Below, piece by piece: positions 10,461 to 25,100 of a stretch of DNA of 64,000 nt. Made by a program: the position numbers and the translations under genes. The notes beneath the pieces are model-generated. The model saw nothing but the letters and a program-made list of their open reading frames with translations. It did no database searches and was not told the DNA's origin. Position 1 is the stretch's first letter; each line of letters begins with the position of its first letter. Origin of the DNA: Rhododendron vialii (lineage: Eukaryota > Streptophyta > Magnoliopsida > Ericales > Ericaceae); NCBI RefSeq assembly GCF_030253575.1, contig NC_080561.1, positions 10,078,501-10,142,500 on the forward strand, given 5' to 3'.

Positions 10461-12166
10461 ATCTCTAACCCCGACTACTCTTTACAACCACCTCAATTAA
10501 TTTGATCAAAAAAAAAAACTTAATTTTCAATTGACTATGTTGCCTCCAAAGCAATTTACAAACCCACTGGCACCCTTTTTCTTTAGCTTTTTTTTGTTGG
10601 CGATTAGCTTTTTATAGTGACGTTTAGCTTCCACAACCAATGGAGTTCATCCATATGGAATAAAACAATCAGAAGGGTTCGGGCATGGTGGTGGAAGGTG
10701 GTGAGGGTTGGGTAATGGGTATGGCTAATGGTGTCAGCGAGCACATAGAAATTGGTTTTAAGAACTATAGAACAAGAGGGTGTTTGTTGAACAGAATAAT
10801 TTTTTATTTGGTAAGTAACTTTACAGAATAATTATTTAATGGGTGTTGAAAAAGATTTGGGGCTAAAGAGAATTTCATTGGGTTCTAAACTTCTAATAGA
10901 AGCACTCTTTATAATTCAAATTACTTCTTTAGCTCTTCCTATTCCTCTACATTACATACAACTACTACAGTAAAAAAAATGGAAACAAAAAGTACTCATT
11001 TTGGAGCATCCAAGATTATTTTGGTAATCCTCACAGTTAATCTAGAGCCACATTAGTCCTTGAATTATTAGTTCCGGGAGTAAAACACACACAAACATGG
11101 GATAAGAGAAGGTGGACGGATTGTTAATCCAATCCTACCTCCAATCTCCCCAATCAAACACGCCCATACTGGCAACCTTCCCACCTAACCTTAAGCATAC
11201 CATCTGAAATGCCACAAACGTCATTATGTCATTTGAAACACCAAAGCTTCATCCCCTCCTCCGCTAAGAAGCGGTCGAGTCTTCTCTGTAACCCTATAGC
11301 TAGCCACCTATCCCTTCGTCCAATGCTATCTCTCTCTCTCTCTCCTCAAGGTGTATGAGATTAGAGACGACGGGAGAAGATTGGTGGGGTTCTGCCGCAC
11401 AATTCGTTCAACGGATACAGGAAGATGTCCAAATTCAGAATCCTTAGGAGATCAATGCACCACCCGCGTTTTGAAGTTATTACCCGTTAACATGAAACGA
11501 CTGCTCTCTGGATACAACAATACTTGGGACTTGGGAGTCTCAGAAACATCAGCATTGATTCCCCTTTAGCATTGCCAAACCTGACCTAACTTTTGAATAA
11601 CAATCATCCTGGGAAATTCCAGGGCCGAGCTACTTCCTTGAATAATTTCAACTTAAGTGCTAGCAAACTGTGTCAAGTTAAAACAGTATTCTTGCTATTT
11701 CGCCGTTCAAAAAAAAGGTTAAAACAGTATTCTGAAGCGATCAAGCACCCAACTTAGCAAGTTCCACTTTTTAGCATTGCCAAACCTCCAAGAAATTTTG
11801 GAATAGTCATCAAACCATCATTACTGAATCTGATGTTTCCGGCAAGGAATTTCCGCCAATTTCTCCATCCCTGCCCCAGTTGCACATTTTGAGAATCCTT
11901 TGATGGAAGTAAAATGATCTCTCTAGAGATATTCTCAACAGGAGTAAATTATCCACACACTGAGTCATCATTATGGAATTGGAATAGCATCATCCGAGTT
12001 GTTAGCTATACATACCCAGCAGATCTTAAACCCCATTTTGGTTGGGCAGCCAGTAAGCAATCCACCATCTTAGCCATGACAAACAACGATATGGTACCAA
12101 ATGAAAGGAAAATACACAAACGAATGGGCATACACACAAACGCAAACAAATGTACACACACGGGTG

Positions 12167-12198
<32 letters not shown>

Positions 12199-12393
12199 TG
12201 CTTTCCAATGATGGGAGGACAACAATGACAGAAATAAGAAATAGAACTGGTCAAAAAAAAATTAAATCTTGGGCTGAAGTGTACTCCCACAATCCCAGGA
12301 ATAATGGCAAAGGCGTCACATTATTACAAACTCTGCAACAGGTGGATCAAAATCACCATTTTCAAGGAAGCAAACAAGTTAAATACCAAAGAT
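10461..12393. other. Region 3' of the FYVE/ankyrin gene; nothing firm
   Basis: AT-rich sequence with short (CT)n (11331-11344) and (GA)n (12168-12194) tracts. The word TTAGCATTGCCAAACCT occurs twice (about 11567 and 11772). The part next to 12394 should include the 3' untranslated region of the FYVE/ankyrin gene, but no clear polyadenylation signal could be assigned. Confidence 0.35.
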
Positions 12394-12727
12394 TCAGATA
12401 ATATGGCTTGCGCCCAGTTGTTCCCTTTCTTCCATCTTCTTTTGCATTTTGTATTGCAATGTAGCAGGAGCACAATCAAGTGGCGTTTCCCCTAAACAAT
12501 ACCTTATCAGTCAGATTTCAGCAAATGAACTTTTAACATTTAACATCCACTACCTACATTTCCTGAATGTTATAGACGACAACCAATATCCAGGAAAGGG
12601 AATATATCCACAAAAATTCATCCACTACCTACATTTCCTGAATGTTATAGATGACAACCAATATCCAGGAAAGGGAATTTATCCACAAAAATTCATCCAC
12701 TGTCATTGTTGAGAAAGACTTGTGTGC

Positions 12728-12758
<31 letters not shown>

Positions 12759-13124
12759 GAGAGACCGCAACATTGATTCACATTTCCTGGACATTCTAGA
12801 GACAACTATTGACTACCCACAAAAGGAAGCTAAATAATTTACTACTAGTACTCAACGATAGCTTATCAGAGACAGTTCTAGGAAACTTAGCCAAAGTAAA
12901 TTAACCCGAACACTGGACAATATAGTCAGGCATGGAATAAATTACCCTGCAAATTTCTGTGATCCAGACTAGCTCCACATTCCATGAGAGCAAAAGCTAT
13001 TTCAGTTCGATTAAAAAGTGCTGCCTACATTCAATCGATCATGTCAGATATGACACTTTCACAAAGGGAATGGACAGACCAAAAAAACCATCATAAGTGT
13101 AATAGCATGTAAAGAGCGTGCATG

Positions 13125-13183
<59 letters not shown>

Positions 13184-16100
13184 CAAATGTAACAATGATA
13201 ATCCTTGCTTGTCACAGTAACTTGCATCCACACCCTGCCAATTTGGTTATGGCTCAGATTGTATATAACCATGAGTAAAGCAACAAAATGTCAGCATCTC
13301 ATCAAGCCTGAATAACAAAAGGCCATCGCTAAAACCAAAGCAATCAGTTTTTGTGGAATAGGTGAAAGCATTGATTGCTTTGGCAAAAGACAACTGCTAA
13401 TAACCACAAGATAACAATTATAGTTGTAACAAAACAAGTAGCAGTACTTTAGTGAGAAGCTCCTTGACAGCTGAAGTGTCACCGTTTTTTATTGCTTCTC
13501 GTAAACCCTAAGCAACAGTTTAGGGAATAGAACCATTCAATTAGCTAAGCGTTCCAAGCCAGAAGAAATTTGAATTGCATTTGTCATTTCAAACAATAAA
13601 CGTAGGGTCATACCTCTCCATTAACTTCGTAATCCATGTGAGCTTTTTCTGAACCAGCATTGGACACTTGACCATGACTTGAAATCATACAGAGAATTAG
13701 TCAAAAATAAATAAATAAATAAATAAATTTACAATATGAAAGCTTTAAACAATACACCATACTACCATAGCATACTAAACCTTATATCCTAATCGATTGA
13801 GGTTTTGGATTTGCCGTGGCGAGGTTTCGAAAGACATCACAGGGCGGACGAGACAATATCTAACGAAGGGGAAGTGAATTACTCTTACCAAAAGTACTTG
13901 GCAGAGCTTGCTTATTTACGGTGTCTTTAGTATCATTACAGTGTCGGTGGCGAGCTGGTTGGAGAAGTTAGAGAGGGGGTTCTTAAATGAGGTAACATGA
14001 GCCAAAATAATCAAGAGTAAGAGCAATCGACCAAGCGTTGCAGGGATTTGTCCTTTTGATTTCATATAGTACAACCAGAAAAATCGATAATCCCTTGTTT
14101 ATTTAGCTTGTCCCCAATGTGCAAATTTTCTCTAATAGGAAGCTATGGAGTATCGACACACCCAACCAGTAACCGTATCCATGTTGGACACATGTGGAGG
14201 TAATAGAACAAGTGGTGACGTGGCAGGATGCAAGGTGGTGCGTCCTATTAATTTCACAAATTTCAAGCAGGGGACAACAGGGACGCGTCAGCGATACGCC
14301 TGTCTCAAGTTGGACACAATTGGGGACATGAAATGGGTCAATTATGATTGAAAGGGGAATTTTGCTTTCGCCTAAAACCCCTCAACTAAATTTTTACATA
14401 CACCCCCGTTGAATTCACAAGTGAAGTGTGATCAATCATTTTTCAGCGAAAATGTGACGAATAAGTGTCCAAAGTGCCTAGACATTCTATCAAAAAATTC
14501 CAAAAGGATCAAAATCCCCTTATACATAGCATCTAAGGGCATGTTTGGACTAAACTGAATGGTTCTTCTTCTCCTCTATTTATAAAATGCTGGCAAGTCT
14601 TCACTCCATCTTATATAGTTCTCACCAACTGGTTCAATAAAAACACTTTTCTGCCCAAGGAAACATGGGTAGATGTCTTTGATACAAAACCAAAACAAAA
14701 GAAAATCAGAGAGACAAGGAAGGAGGGAGAGAGGGAGAGGTTCGATGAGCAAATACAAAGCCAACGTGATGTGGACAAATTCTTTGAATTGGATCCATAA
14801 GAAAAAACTTGCGAAAGATGCATAACTTTGACTAAGCTAAACTACCCACTTTATAACATCACATATTTGTAAATACACATTTCATCTAAGACACCACTAC
14901 TTGAACTACTTCTTAAACAGAGCAACCCGCCAAGATAAAATAGGATAACCCAACATCGTTTTACAGATCCTGATGCGGCACTTCTATGATGAGGGTTAAC
15001 TCACGATGATCAGAAGACGAACCAGAAATGCAATTCTTTGGAAAAGCAGCATGATCAGAACTACGAGTCATGGCAACTGAGAGGGGGCGCGAAGGAGGAC
15101 ACAGGGAAAGAGAGGGACAACAATGGAAAGAAACTCCAGAGAAAGGCAGTCTAGACAAAGAGGCTCTTATCGTGACCCTTTAGACCTTGGTCCTACTTAT
15201 TTTATGCCCTTCTACTCTAGTGTCTCTCTTTATTTTTAGCTTAGTATTAATCCCTCTTTTGTTGCCATTCACTAAGCCAGTATCATCTATGAACAATATA
15301 CAACAAACATTTGATATTGAAACCACATGACATAATTACACAGGATAAACAGATTCAAAAACGAGATTGTCTCCGACAAGTGCAGCCTCCAAGCAAGAAA
15401 AATACAAAAACCAAGACACCAAAATTGAAGGGAGCGCCTCATCCACCGGGCCAACCCCTTGGTCTTGACAACATGTGCAGACTAAGAAACTAAAATCCGT
15501 ATAATACGGCAACATGCATCTCAAAGAAGTAGATTGATTCAATAGGATAGATGGTTACTACACTAAAAGGGGAAATTTTGAAAAATGGGTGTTATTAAAG
15601 AACCAATTGCTAGAAAGTCATGTGAGAATCAGCTTAAGTTATGCACTAGAATCTAGACCTAAAAGCACGAGGTGTTTATCATAACGGCAGAAAGATTGTG
15701 GCTCCATAACCCTTAATCACCTAGAACAACTCATTTTTTGGCATCTTATGTCACAATCAACACAAAAGTAATTTGCAAAACTCAGATCAAACATACAACT
15801 GCTGGTTGTTCGATGTTGGACGTCTATTCCTCGGTATTGTATCCGTCTTTTTCGCTTTGGGGTTTAACTGAACTGTAGTAGTTGATGTAAATTTGTTCTG
15901 CAAGGGACAAACAAAGTCTGTGAGATCCATGTAATTAATTCAATTAAATCATTTTAAGGTAGCTACAAGATTCTACCAGCAAGAATACTTGATCCGTTGA
16001 CGGAGCTGGGGCTTCACAAATGCATAAAGGCATTCCACATTTGCACTCTACAGTACCTATACCAGGAATTTTCTCAGCAGTGCATTTGGGATTTGAATCT

Positions 16101-19100
16101 GCACCGGTACTAATGTCTAATGTTGAAACCCCGTCTGTAAGCAGATTAACTCCGTCCAAAGAAGTTGGTGTGCTATTTTTGCTTGATCTATCCCTGAACA
16201 AAATTGATAAATAGATAAGGATACACTTCTTTCTGAGGTTTTTTTTTTTAAAAGAAAAAACGGTAAATTGTAAAGAAAATCCTGCCAGACCCCAATACCA
16301 CAAAGTAAAACAACAATTGGAACTCAGAAAATACACACACACCCCCCCGCCCCCCCCCCAAAAAAAAAACAAAAAAAACAAAAAAAAAAAACAACACAGG
16401 TAGTTATGTGCTCTACAGTTTCCATACATATAGCCCCTTCCTAGAAACATTTAGTCTCACTTTCTAAAGAAAGGATAAACAATGTGAAGTTCGAGCCAAA
16501 TCATTCATAAGCACCTGTGAAGCAAATATACTTCTGTATAGAGTTTTACGTCCTGCTGGGTTGATGTTACAGTTTTCTCATTCGCGGGAGTCGTTTTGTA
16601 GTGTAGATGATCATTATGCCAACAATGAAAAGTGGTACTACCCGTCTAAAATTCATATCACAAACACTATTAGCATGGGTCTCCCGAGGACTATTTCCAC
16701 AGTCAGAGTAGAACAACACACAAAAAGCCAAGCCCAAAATAGAAACAAAAAACAGCACCTATAGGCAATTGTTTTTTTTTCTTCTTTTTTGACTTAGAAA
16801 ATTGCCAAATCCAAAGAAAATGTATTACATTTGTCAGCAAATTGTAAACAACATTGAGCGGTGATGTTACAATGAATATTACTCCTTTATTGATGTAGTT
16901 ATTTCCTTTCCAACCAATGCACCTTTGAGCCTTATACTTTTCGGGCACGAAGACCAAGAAGTAACCTTTCCTTTCATTTTTTTTTCAGCGCCCATCTATG
17001 AAGCACGGATACTCCGAAACTAGTCACGTACAGGTATCGTATATGGCAAATAAGTATCCTATAATTAAATTAAATGTTTTTATTTTCGAATACATTTTGG
17101 ATACGCGAGCGATACACGTGGGATAAGTCCAGATACGTTTTGGGATATGGCAGGGTCAAAAATGAAATTTTTTTTTTTTTACACATTTAAGTAGAAAAAG
17201 TAGAAACTGTAAAGGGAAAACTGTAATGAAACTATAAATTATATATTTTTATAATAGAAACCCTAAGTATTACATTATACAACTTCTCCTGTGATCGACA
17301 GACTCAACACCTACAAAGTCCAAACCTCTCTCTCTCTCTCTCTCTCTCTCTGTGGACGTAAGGATGAGCAGTTCTAGAACCGGAAGTTCAGGTTCCACAG
17401 GCAGTAGTAGCAATCACATGAATGGAGAAAAAGCTCCTTTTTGGGCTTATGCTACTACGGTAGAAAAATTGGGAGGTGGAGGTGGAAACACCATTTTTAA
17501 ACGCCACTTTTGTCTAAATGAATATGAATATAGGGGGTCATACTTTGGGGCCAAGGTGCACATCTCTTGAAAATCACTGGTAATGGTCCCAAAAGTGGCT
17601 CCTCAACACCGTGCCAAAATGAGAAAGAAAATTGATGATGCTAAGAACAAGGTGAAGATGAACATGCCTAAAAAAGTTCCTTTGCCCCCTTCATCTTGCC
17701 AATCTAATTCTATTGGCGGAATGAGTTTTGAAACTGGAGGATTTAGGTTGGAAGGGTATGAAACAAGAAAAAGAAAGGCAAGTGGAACTACTGCTATTGA
17801 GAAGGCATTCAATCTTGGTGCTCAAGAACAGCTGCATTCTGAGATTGCTCGCATTCAATCTAGAAACCCGTATTATGTGAGTGTTTTTCAATTTGCTGCA
17901 AACAACTTAATTAGTGGTTATGTACTGCTAGGTTATAATTTGTTGAGAACAACTCCGTTATAGAAGGAAAGGGCAAATGTGGAGAGGTTGTGGAGCCTAA
18001 TAGAAAGTCATGGAATGGAAAGGGATTGAGTGTTGTTACGGATGGATGAACTGATTCTCAAAGAAGGCCCCTTATTAATTTCATGGCAGCATCAGAAGCT
18101 GGAGCAATACGAAACTAGAGGTGTTAATACGAAACTAGAAATTTGGAGAGAAGCATTATAGTCAAAGGATTTTCGGTTAAGTAGGAGTAAAACTGAGTAT
18201 ATGGTGTGCAAGTTTAGTGGTACCAGTAGTGCGCATGAAGGAAGAGTGATGATCCAAGACCAGGAGATACCAAAGAGTGATCATTTTAGGTATTTAGGCT
18301 CAATTATTAGTAGAGATGGAGAGATTGCTGATGATGTGGCCCATAGGATCCAAGTGGGGTGGCTCAAGTGGAGAAGCGCTACTGGTGTACTATGTGACAA
18401 GAGGGTACCTACAAAATTGAAAGGAAAATTCTATGGAACTGCCATAAGATCAGCGATGCTTTATGGGACAAAATGTTGGCCTATTAAGAAACAACACGTG
18501 AGCAAATGAGTGTAGCAGAAATGAGAATGTTGAGGTGGATGTGTGGTAAGACTAGACGAGACAAGATTATAAATGAAACAGTTCGTGAGATGGTTAGTGT
18601 AACACCTATAGAGGAGAAGTTAAGGGAAAATAGGCTAAGGTGGTTTGGGCATATCTACCGTAGACCAGAAGATGCAGTAGTTAAGAGAGCGGATAGGATA
18701 GCTCTAGGTAGCAATGTTATGGGGAGGGGTAGACCTAAATTGACATTAGATGCTGTAGTGCGCAAAGATATGAGTATAATGAGTCTGTGTGAACAAGTGG
18801 CACTTGACAGAGTCCAATGGAGGAAACGGATTCATGTAGCCGACCCCAAGTGATTGGGACGTAAGGCTCGGTTTGGTTTGGTTTGGTTTGGTTTGTCAGA
18901 AGCTAGAGCAATGTTCTTGAAAGCTGTTAATTGTGAGGTAGAGCACAAAGATAAGTTTTTTATTTCCAAGTTGATGACTCAAGCTATTGAAGATGCTGGG
19001 TCTCAAAATGTGGTTCAAGTGATTACCGACAATGCTCCTTTTTGTTCTGCTGCTGGTGCACTTATTTAAGGCAAGTATCCCAAAGTTTTTTGGACCCCTT

Positions 19101-22100
19101 GTGTAGTGCACTCCTTGAATCTTGCTCTTAAAAATATTTGTGCTCCAAAGCAGACTAGAGGTACCTTTTGCTTATAATGAATCCATATGGATTACCAGTA
19201 TTGTTGAAGATGTGGCTGATATTAAGAACTTCGTAATGAATCATTCAATGAGGTAAGCAATTTTCAGTGAGTTTGTGCCTTGAAGTTACTTCTTGTTGCG
19301 GATATGCGCTTTGCATCTGCTATTGTGATGCTGAAAAGGTTTAAACTTACAAAGCGTGGCCTCCAATCGATGGTTAGTGAAAAATAGGTTGCTTACAAAG
19401 AGGATAATGTTCCGAAAGCTGAAGCGGTGAGGACCTTATTGTTGAAAGAGGAGTGGTGGGGTGATATAGAATACATGCTTTCGTTCGCATAGACAATTTA
19501 TGAGATGCTTAGAGCTTGTGACACCGATAAACCATGTCTTCACTTGGTTTATGAGATGTGGGACGCAATGATTGAAAATGTGAGGGCAGCCATTTACAAG
19601 CATGAGAATAAGGATCAAAATGATGAGCTAGTTTTTTATTCTGTGGTGCACAATATACTAGTTGACAGGTGGGCCAAAAGTAACACGCCTCTTCATTGCC
19701 TTGCAACTTCATTAAATCCAAGGTACAATGCATTTATGAATCTGTACTAAATATTATTTGCATTAATATGATGGATGTAGCTGGCATAATCTGATTTTTT
19801 GTACTTTTCAACTCTTTATCTAGGTACTATAGTACAATGTGGTTGGATGAAAATCATGAGCGTGTTCCTCCTCATAGGGATGAACAGATTTCAAGACGAG
19901 GAACAAGTGTTTCCAAAGATGCTTTCCGAATCCAGATGAGAGAAGGGTTGTCAATGTCGAGTATTCCAAATTTTCGAGTTGCTTAGAAAATTTTTGGAGA
20001 TTTTGACTCAAGAAGTGAAGTGACAGGGGGGCCCTACAACCACGTATTTGGTGGTTTGCACTTTGCACATGGGTCTCCTGCACCTACACTCCAATCTTCA
20101 CTGTTGAAGTAGCTTAGTCAACCATCTTCCTTATCATGTTGTGAAAGAAATTGGAGCACCTACTCTTTTATTCTTTCTATCAAAAGGAACAAAATGACAC
20201 CACAATGAGCACAAGATTTGATTTATGTGCACAACAATCTTCATCTCCTATCAAGGAGAACTTGAGTATACACGAAGGAGATACCAAATTGTGGGATGTT
20301 GGTGGAGATGCATTTGATTCCCTTGAGGGTGTTGGTATACTTGAAATTGCAAATCTTTCCCTTAATGAGTTGGAGATGGAAACCGTGATATTCAACGATG
20401 AAGGCGAAGAGATGCAATTGCAGTTGATAATTGAAGGCTAACATCGATGTAAGTGGACATTGATTTGAACTTTCACCTCGCATTTTGGACTTTTGGCATG
20501 TATTGGATGTAGAATGCTTCGTATTAGTTTTTGTTAGGTTCTCTTGAATGACTTTTGTTTTTGTCTTGGACATGTGCTCAATGCTTGGTATTGGCAATTT
20601 AACTACTCTTTTGACTTCTTATACCTATTAGGAGACTAATAATTATAATAATATATAATCTGCACAGCCGTATCCCAGACGTATCCGTATCCTAGTTTTT
20701 TAGGTTTTACCATATCGCCATATCCGTATCGTGTTATATCCGTATCCCGTATCTGAATATGTGCTTCATTGGCGCCCATCTATCATATTCCACTATATCC
20801 ATTGCAACAAGAAACTCATGATGGAGATATTATTGAGACTCAGACATAGCCTCGTCTGATTCTAGTTATCTATGACACCTTGTGAGGTAGAGGAGTCACC
20901 CATACATCCATCTTTTGGAGCAAGGCATTAGCATTACTTAGTCACAGCACCACCTATGTCACATGAATCCGCCATTTTGGCTAAGAATTAGACATGCCAC
21001 ATTCTCAAATGTAAAAAAATTGAGAAGAGAGAGATGCCAACTTACAGATAACTTACAATAAGAGAGAAACCAGCTTACATAAGCTGTAGTACCTTGAAAA
21101 ATCTACAAACTTATGCTTAGTTCATGTACCTGAGGGCTAAATAAATCTATGATGTTGTACCATTATGGTTGGTTCTTGTACTAGATGTCTTCGTAAACAT
21201 TTGTCATAACTTTTCTTTGGTATTTGGAAATCTATGTTTATGTTTATGAATTCTATTAGAGCTTGTCCCACATTGATTAATTATAACTTCCATAAATAGC
21301 ATATGAGCCTGGCAGCCTCTCCACTCATTGCAAATTGCTTTGAGTTGAATGCTTTTACATGGTATCAGAGCTAGGGTTTCAGAGGCTTTCAACAAGTCTC
21401 TCTTGATTGATTGCCTTGTAGTTTGTGCCATAAGTGCACCTCCTCTTCACGTGTGGGTTAGGGGTCAGGCCTACGGGGGAGTGTTAGAGCTTGTCCCATA
21501 TTGGTTAATTATAATCTCCATAACTAGCATATGAGCATGGATGGCCTCTCCACTTATTGCTAATTGGCTTTGATGCTTTAACAAATGCATTATCATTGGT
21601 GATAAGAAAGGGATTGAAGAGTTCCTAAGCTCGTTTCATATAAAAAATAATTGGGCTTGCACTATTTTTTTTGTGTGTGAAGCATCAAGGTAAAACAAAG
21701 GAATTAATTTGTCACAAAGGAAATATGAGCTTAATATTTTGGTTTGTAGGGGTCTACGCCTACTTAGACACTTCACAAACATAATATCCCATTTTAAGTT
21801 GATCAACCTCTAGGTGGTTGTTACCATATCAAGGTAGATATCTTGGTTTAGCGGGCAAGCTAAATAATCACTATTGCATAGGGGTGAGCATAGGTCGGGT
21901 AACCTAAATAATCACTATTGCTTAGTCAATATTGACATTTCATTCACGAAATGCAACAAAGTCCTGTAAAAATTGATTTAGGTCCCCACTCTTATTTCAA
22001 TTAAGAAAGCCAAGAGACATCTAAAATGTGTGGTAGTTACTACAAAGTAGGAGTTGGAAGCAATTACCGACAATCATTACTAAAACAGTCAGAGCAAACT

Positions 22101-25100
22101 CTGACACACGAGTGAATACCAAATTGTGGTAAGGCCTGAAACAAAAAAGAAAGAGAAAACAGAAGATGTAGTAATTAAAATCCACCCATTGTCCATTGGA
22201 AGAATTGCTACGAAACAAATGAAGTAGATAAAGGAGGTTATCGAGCTCAGATTAAAGGTATTATATACGATTTCCACATAGCTCATACCATTTGATTCGA
22301 TGAATGTTCAGCACATAATGTCCGACCACAGCAACGACAATGATGCTGCAAAATTTGAAACGGAGAGAGAGAGAGAGAGAGGTCAGGCCTAAAGAAAATT
22401 TTGATTTGCACGAGATGCGAAGAACTCTGCAGCATATAACATTTTACAATGAGGAATGTATATAGTCCATAGGTGTCACTGCATGCAACTCTGCAAAGCA
22501 CATAAAAAATTTATCTTCCTACAAAATGCATCACAAGCATTTTAATTTAAATTTCTATGAGGGCAATGATAATAAATTTTCTTTCTTCAGCTTTATAACT
22601 AAAATCGAATGAATAACTCCTCCTACAATTCGTATATATTTAATTAGTCCATCAAATATTGTAACCACTTTTGCATATTCTTGCACCAGTCCTCTCAAAG
22701 GTATTGATTAAGCTTTGGGATACAAATTGAAGACTGAATTGCATCTACATGTACAAAAGAGATGGTTATGCATCACTGCATCAGGTTCTAGGAGGATTTT
22801 TTTTGCAAACTTCGAAAATTACAATTCAAATTCAGGTGATCGTCTCGTCAAGTTGCATGATAGCGACATATGACATATACCGACCAAAAATTCAAAAAAT
22901 GATGGATAGGCGAGCCATAGCTGTCGAATCAAATCGGCAAATGAAAAGTTCATTTTCCGAATCGCGAATCACTCAATTTAGTCTTGATTCCTAAAATACA
23001 CGGTGAAATAATTTATACATTTGGTGACAAAAAATAAATAGTATAAGTGAGAATTTAAGCCTAAACAAATAAATGCTTGTTTGAAATGATGAATAAATAA
23101 GACTGGTCTAATAGGTAAGATGACTCTATTGCAAATTGTAAGAGATGTGGATTTGAGATTTCTATTTATGGCTAGGGCTGTTAACAAGCCGAGCTGTGCC
23201 GTGTTAAAGCTTGTTTATTAAATATTTAGTGAGCTCGAGCTCAAGCTCGAGCTCGAACATAGTGAAAAGCTAATGAACTGAGCACGAGCCGAATTAGTCG
23301 AAGCTTGACTCAAGCTAGCTCTTGTTCACGAATCTTAACTAGCCAACAACAAACATATATATACTTGCATAGTAGAGGAAGTTTTGATGAGAATGTTGAG
23401 GTGGATGTATAGTAAGACTAGATGAGACAAGATTAGAAATGAAACGGTCCGCGAGATGGTAGGTGTAACACCTATAGAGGAGAAGTTGAGGGAAAATAGG
23501 CTAAGGTAATTTGGTCATGTCTACCGTAGACTTGTAGATGCAGTAGTTAAGAGAGCGGATATGATAGCGTTGGGTAGTAACGTTACGGGGAGGGGAAGAC
23601 CTAAATTGACATTAGATGTTGTTTGCGCAAAGATACGAGTCTAATGGGATTGAGTGAATAAGTAACCCTTGACAGCTCACAACAACAATAACAGAACCCA
23701 TTTAATCCCCAATCATTGGGGGTATGGGCGAGAGAGAATTGGAGATAGACCTAACCTTTGGTAATATATGCACAAAGTGGCTGCTTTCAGAATACCCCTA
23801 AAACAGTGGCCCGGCCCTTTGAAAAAGTACAAATAAACCCTGCAAAATAAGTTTTAACTCCTTTTGCAACAAAAAAAAAATGAAAAAAAGGAGCCAAAAT
23901 TGAATCTAGCAAATTGAAAGTGAATTGAACAATTCACTAACTTATGATTCAATTTTTGATTCATGCAACCTACTCATATCTATGACCCACTGAATCGTAT
24001 CCAATTGTACGATTGTATGATTCTTAACAACTATGAGGCAGGCAACTAGATGACTCTCATAGATGCAATTGAGATTATCGGCACCAAAATGGACTGTGTA
24101 GACCAACATGCATTATTTGACCCGTGAACACAACTAAAGTCTTCCAAAAATTTTGGAATAACTGATCCCACATTTTCTTCGTATATTGCATCTTAAACGT
24201 CACAAATCGACTTTTAACTACGAAGGCATAAAGGATTTCTGATGCCATAGCTAAATTCCTCGACCCTTCTAAGACTAGGTTTATCAATATGAGCCATCTG
24301 TAAACAAAGGTTATGGGGATCTCTAAGTAATGATAACATCCGAATCAAAGCATCCATAGTTAAAAATTCCCCCCATCATTAAGGCCTATTGTCAAATTAA
24401 TCCACCATAGTTAAAGCGACATGATGATCCCCCGAGGTACTGACTAATGTGAAACCTTTAATTTGTTTGGCGAGGATAATTGTTAACACAGAGAAACTAA
24501 TTTTTCTCGGGAATAGAGGGACCTACAAAAGACATGGTTAAGTTGGTGCGACATAGAGAATGACTCCACTTTTCCATTCATATACGGTACGGTATAATTG
24601 GTTTGTGTGAACAAGTGGCCCTTGACAGAGCTCAATGGAGGAAAATGATTCATGTAGCCGCCCCAAGTGATTGGAACATAAGGCTCGGTTTGGTTTGGTT
24701 TGGTTTATACGATTTACCGAAATAGTAAGTTCCACTCTGTCAACTGGTAGGACCTGACGGGACCTCTAAGGTCGCGTATTGGGGAGATTGACAAAGTTCA
24801 CAACCTACCTGATGTAGTATTAGCCAGACTAAGACAAGTCATGAGCTTGCCCTCTTTCACATTATTGCCGAGACCGAGACATGTCCTGACCAGCTCTTTT
24901 ATGGGAATTCTGGAGACTAGTGGTTCGGTGGCTAAAGAGTAATGGATAGCTAGGGAGTAGTTATCGCGGAGAAGTACCCATAAGAGTACCACAAGTATCG
25001 CGAGTATTGCTGCTACACAATCAGGAAGCATGACTGTTGCGAGATCACATAAGGCCTCCCAGGTTGCCTATGATATAGCGTCAACCCTTTAGGATTTAAA

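Larger units (their letters stand above)
16996..20771 (+). mobile_element. hAT DNA transposon in intron 3, with a nested LINE
   Basis: The ends are CTATGAAGCAC at 16996 and, on the other strand, CAATGAAGCAC at 20771 (10 of 11 identical). They are flanked by an 8-bp target duplication GCGCCCAT (16988-16995 and 20772-20779), as expected for hAT. Subterminal copies of ATCCGTATC/GATACGGAT-like words lie at both ends. A degenerate hAT transposase lies between. The element is 3776 bp including a 788-bp RTE LINE insertion and sits in intron 3 of the FYVE/ankyrin gene, antisense to that gene. Confidence 0.85.

Noticed and set aside
11351..11900. Leucine-rich-repeat-like words on the minus strand (for example LLRILNLDIFLYPL)
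   Set aside because: Only a few residues fit, frames change constantly, and no NB-ARC or LRR array is visible; too weak to call an R-gene relic.
12006..12290. Leu-Ser repeat ORFs, here and at 13039, 22283, 55035 and 58006
   Set aside because: They read through (GA)n or (TA)n microsatellites.
12394..13507. A separate small ankyrin gene
   Set aside because: The exon phases join without a break to the zinc-finger exons upstream, and no start codon or promoter fits at 13.5 kb.
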